From contig NZ_CP038241.1 in the NCBI RefSeq assembly GCF_012222965.1, positions 310,001-374,000 on the forward strand: 64,000 bases of DNA, given 5' to 3'. The stretch's first letter is position 1, and the number at the start of each line of letters is the position of its first letter. The position numbers and the translations under genes were made by a program. This DNA is from Allofrancisella inopinata. Its GTDB lineage: Bacteria > Pseudomonadota > Gammaproteobacteria > Francisellales > Francisellaceae. The notes beneath the pieces were generated by a model, which searched no databases, was not told where the DNA came from, and saw only the letters and a program-made list of their open reading frames with translations. This document shows, piece by piece, positions 62,760 through 64,000 of the stretch.

Positions 62760-63704
62760 ATGATTCTGAAGTTTACGATTGATTATAGTGTTGGAAATAA
62801 TTTTCATGAAACTAATATAAAATACATTATATATGAAGTGCAAAGGTTTTGGTCAGATCAAACTGCAACCATACCCCATTCTAAAGCTAGTAATTACAAT
62901 GAAAATTGTACTAGATTGGGACAACTCGAGAAATGGGAAAAATATATAAATTCTCGCTATATCAACCAAAGTTATGTTGAACTTGATGCTATATTCTCAA
63001 AAATGACGCCTCTTAAATACCAATCCTCTCATAAGGCTTATCAACGTATATGTTTTGATCGCTCAGTTCTAACTAGAAAATACCAACCTCACTTTATAGC
63101 AATATGTGTTGATCCTAGCCAGAAGACTAATTTTTCATTAAACTTCACTCAAAAACAAAAACTCTATAACCTCTATATGTTATCAGGCAAGAATATCGTT
63201 ATAAAAGGTTCAGCTTCAAACGGAAATGCAAATAAATTTCATAGAGGAATTTCTTTTAATGAACTAATAGCAGCTTTAGAAAGTCATGTCAAAACTGATA
63301 AAGCCGGGCAAGTAACAGTTGAAGAGGTTGTTATGTATAATTATAAAAAATATGAAAATGTTTATAAGTATGGCAACCTTAAACACCCAGGAATATATAG
63401 GCGAGATATGGTTATATACAATTCTATATCTAAAAAAGTGGATTTTTATCCAGTATACTTAAATATACTAAATACTGAAATGAGCACTAATAACCATGAC
63501 CATAAGACAGGTGCAAATGTATATGAGAGAGGCTACTTTGCAAACGACCCAAGAAAATTTAAGTTAAAATCGTTAGATAAAAAAGAGCATGTAGAATTTT
63601 TAGTGAATGTGTCGGAAGCAATGATAAGCTACTACGAAAATCCACTCTCATACATAGAAGATAATTTATTTTATTGCTCTAGAGATGTATGTGCTATAAA
63701 GTGA
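62760..63704 (+). CDS. Orphan protein of unknown function, possible effector
   Basis: 314 residues from the ATG at 62760, chosen because GAGGAAAGGA lies directly upstream; an ATG at 62745 would add five residues but would contain that site. No family recognised, no signal peptide, no membrane segment. It is rich in Tyr, Asn and Lys. Short noticeable motifs are HSKASNYNENC (about 40-50), KNIVIKGSASNGNANKFHRG near the middle (two short runs) and CSRDVCAIK at the very end. It stands alone with its own promoter, in the style of the other effector-like genes here (USP, FYVE, C58-like), so a similar role is possible but unsupported by motif. Confidence 0.6.
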   Translation: MILKFTIDYSVGNNFHETNIKYIIYEVQRFWSDQTATIPHSKASNYNENCTRLGQLEKWEKYINSRYINQSYVELDAIFSKMTPLKYQSSHKAYQRICFDRSVLTRKYQPHFIAICVDPSQKTNFSLNFTQKQKLYNLYMLSGKNIVIKGSASNGNANKFHRGISFNELIAALESHVKTDKAGQVTVEEVVMYNYKKYENVYKYGNLKHPGIYRRDMVIYNSISKKVDFYPVYLNILNTEMSTNNHDHKTGANVYERGYFANDPRKFKLKSLDKKEHVEFLVNVSEAMISYYENPLSYIEDNLFYCSRDVCAIK

Positions 63705-64000
63705 GTTATAGTTAATCCGGTTAAGCTGTGTTTAAAAGTTGAAGCTAAGCTAAGCTTATAGCTTTATATGTAAAGCTGCCTAGCACTATGCTAACGTAGT
63801 TACAAACAAATGGAAAATAAAAAAGCTCGCTTAGGCTCAAACGTTTTATTTTCTTTGTTTTTTGTAGCTACTAACCGCTAATATGCGATACTTACTTTAT
63901 TTTATTATTTACCTATTGGTTATTATAATGTAAATTTGCAAGGTTTTGATAGTACTACTGTAAATTACTTGGGACTTATTTACTAATATTTTATCGTTAA
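63705..64000. other. Terminal intergenic region, no gene seen
   Basis: 296 bases to the window edge. Apart from the long hairpin listed separately there are several AAGCTTA-like words near 63720-63780, but no open frame or RNA gene is visible. Confidence 0.5.
63796..63871. repeat. Long imperfect hairpin downstream of the orphan gene
   Basis: The arm starting GTAGTTACAAACAAA (63796-63823) pairs with the arm ending TTTGTAGCTAC (63842-63871) over roughly 27 bases with a few mismatches and gaps. The loop is about 18 bases (GCTCGCTTAGGCTCAAA). The arms are AT-rich and end in T-runs. It could be a terminator or a small palindromic element. Confidence 0.6.

Noticed and set aside
1-64000. CRISPR arrays, rRNA and tRNA genes
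   Set aside because: I scanned the gaps between genes and saw no regularly spaced repeats, no rRNA-like sequence and no tRNA cloverleaf with a T-arm consensus. A dedicated tool could still find a divergent one.

Overview
The window is AT-rich chromosomal DNA from a gammaproteobacterium of the genus Francisella or a close relative (Francisellaceae). The best markers are a TUL4 (LpnA)-like lipoprotein at 11489-11920, its LpnB-like paralogue at 12177-12644, and two tandem outer-membrane proteins of the Francisella FupA/FslE (DUF3573) type at 50128-53277. From memory, the housekeeping order here (lpnA, lpnB, topA, parAB, lspA-ileS-ribF, maeA, tandem Fup proteins) resembles Francisella tularensis. 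I could not run a search to confirm that.

Layout. 1-4364: bamB (cut by the window edge), a YfgM-like protein, and the hemA-prfA-prmC operon. 4676-8162: a secreted lipoprotein, then an 828-residue protein with a degenerate PPP-type phosphatase domain and a complete eukaryotic-type ubiquitin-specific protease (USP) domain. 8482-12644: yraN, prlC, an Mth938-like protein, and the lipoproteins lpnA and lpnB. 12736-34143: a large accessory block. It opens with an O-antigen ligase-like membrane protein, an orphan gene and an intact IS256-family element with 8-bp target duplications. It continues as two divergent gene blocks that together look like a lasso-peptide biosynthetic cluster. 34269-41135: topA, parAB, a glutamine amidotransferase, a GDSL hydrolase, rlmE and a small lipoprotein. 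41273-43624: two effector-like genes, one with a FYVE-type zinc finger and one resembling a C58/YopT-like cysteine protease. 43693-62364: lspA, ileS, ribF, maeA, the Fup pair, der, murA, murB, bioC, comF, a HIT protein and ubiB-ubiJ-ubiE. 62760-63704: an orphan gene with its own promoter.

The most interesting system is the putative lasso cluster (about 16.6-34.1 kb). The plus-strand operon encodes an HPr-kinase-like protein, an ABC exporter, a PqqD-like B1 leader-binding protein, a B2 leader protease, an asparagine-synthetase-like C cyclase, an ATP-grasp protein, a second and more canonical HPr-kinase-like protein, and a compact reverse transcriptase. Two small minus-strand genes, one very short and both easily missed, look like precursors. 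The first, at 32664-32819, has a near-consensus sigma-70 promoter, a strong Shine-Dalgarno, a W-x-x-P leader motif, and a 17-residue core that starts with Gly, has Glu at position 9 and ends in Ser. The second, at 32982-33161, also carries W-x-x-P and ends in Ser, but its core is less canonical. The minus-strand block encodes a sulfotransferase, a nucleotidyltransferase, CysD, CysN, CysC, a DHH phosphoesterase and an FAD oxidoreductase. CysDNC would make PAPS, the sulfotransferase would use it, and the DHH protein might clear the PAP by-product. No cysH, cysI or cysJ is present. I infer a phosphorylated and/or sulfated lasso peptide; nothing here proves the product.

The second theme is host interaction. 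The USP deubiquitinase-like protein, the FYVE protein and the C58-like protein all carry eukaryotic-type or host-targeting signatures, which suits an intracellular lifestyle in protozoan or animal cells.
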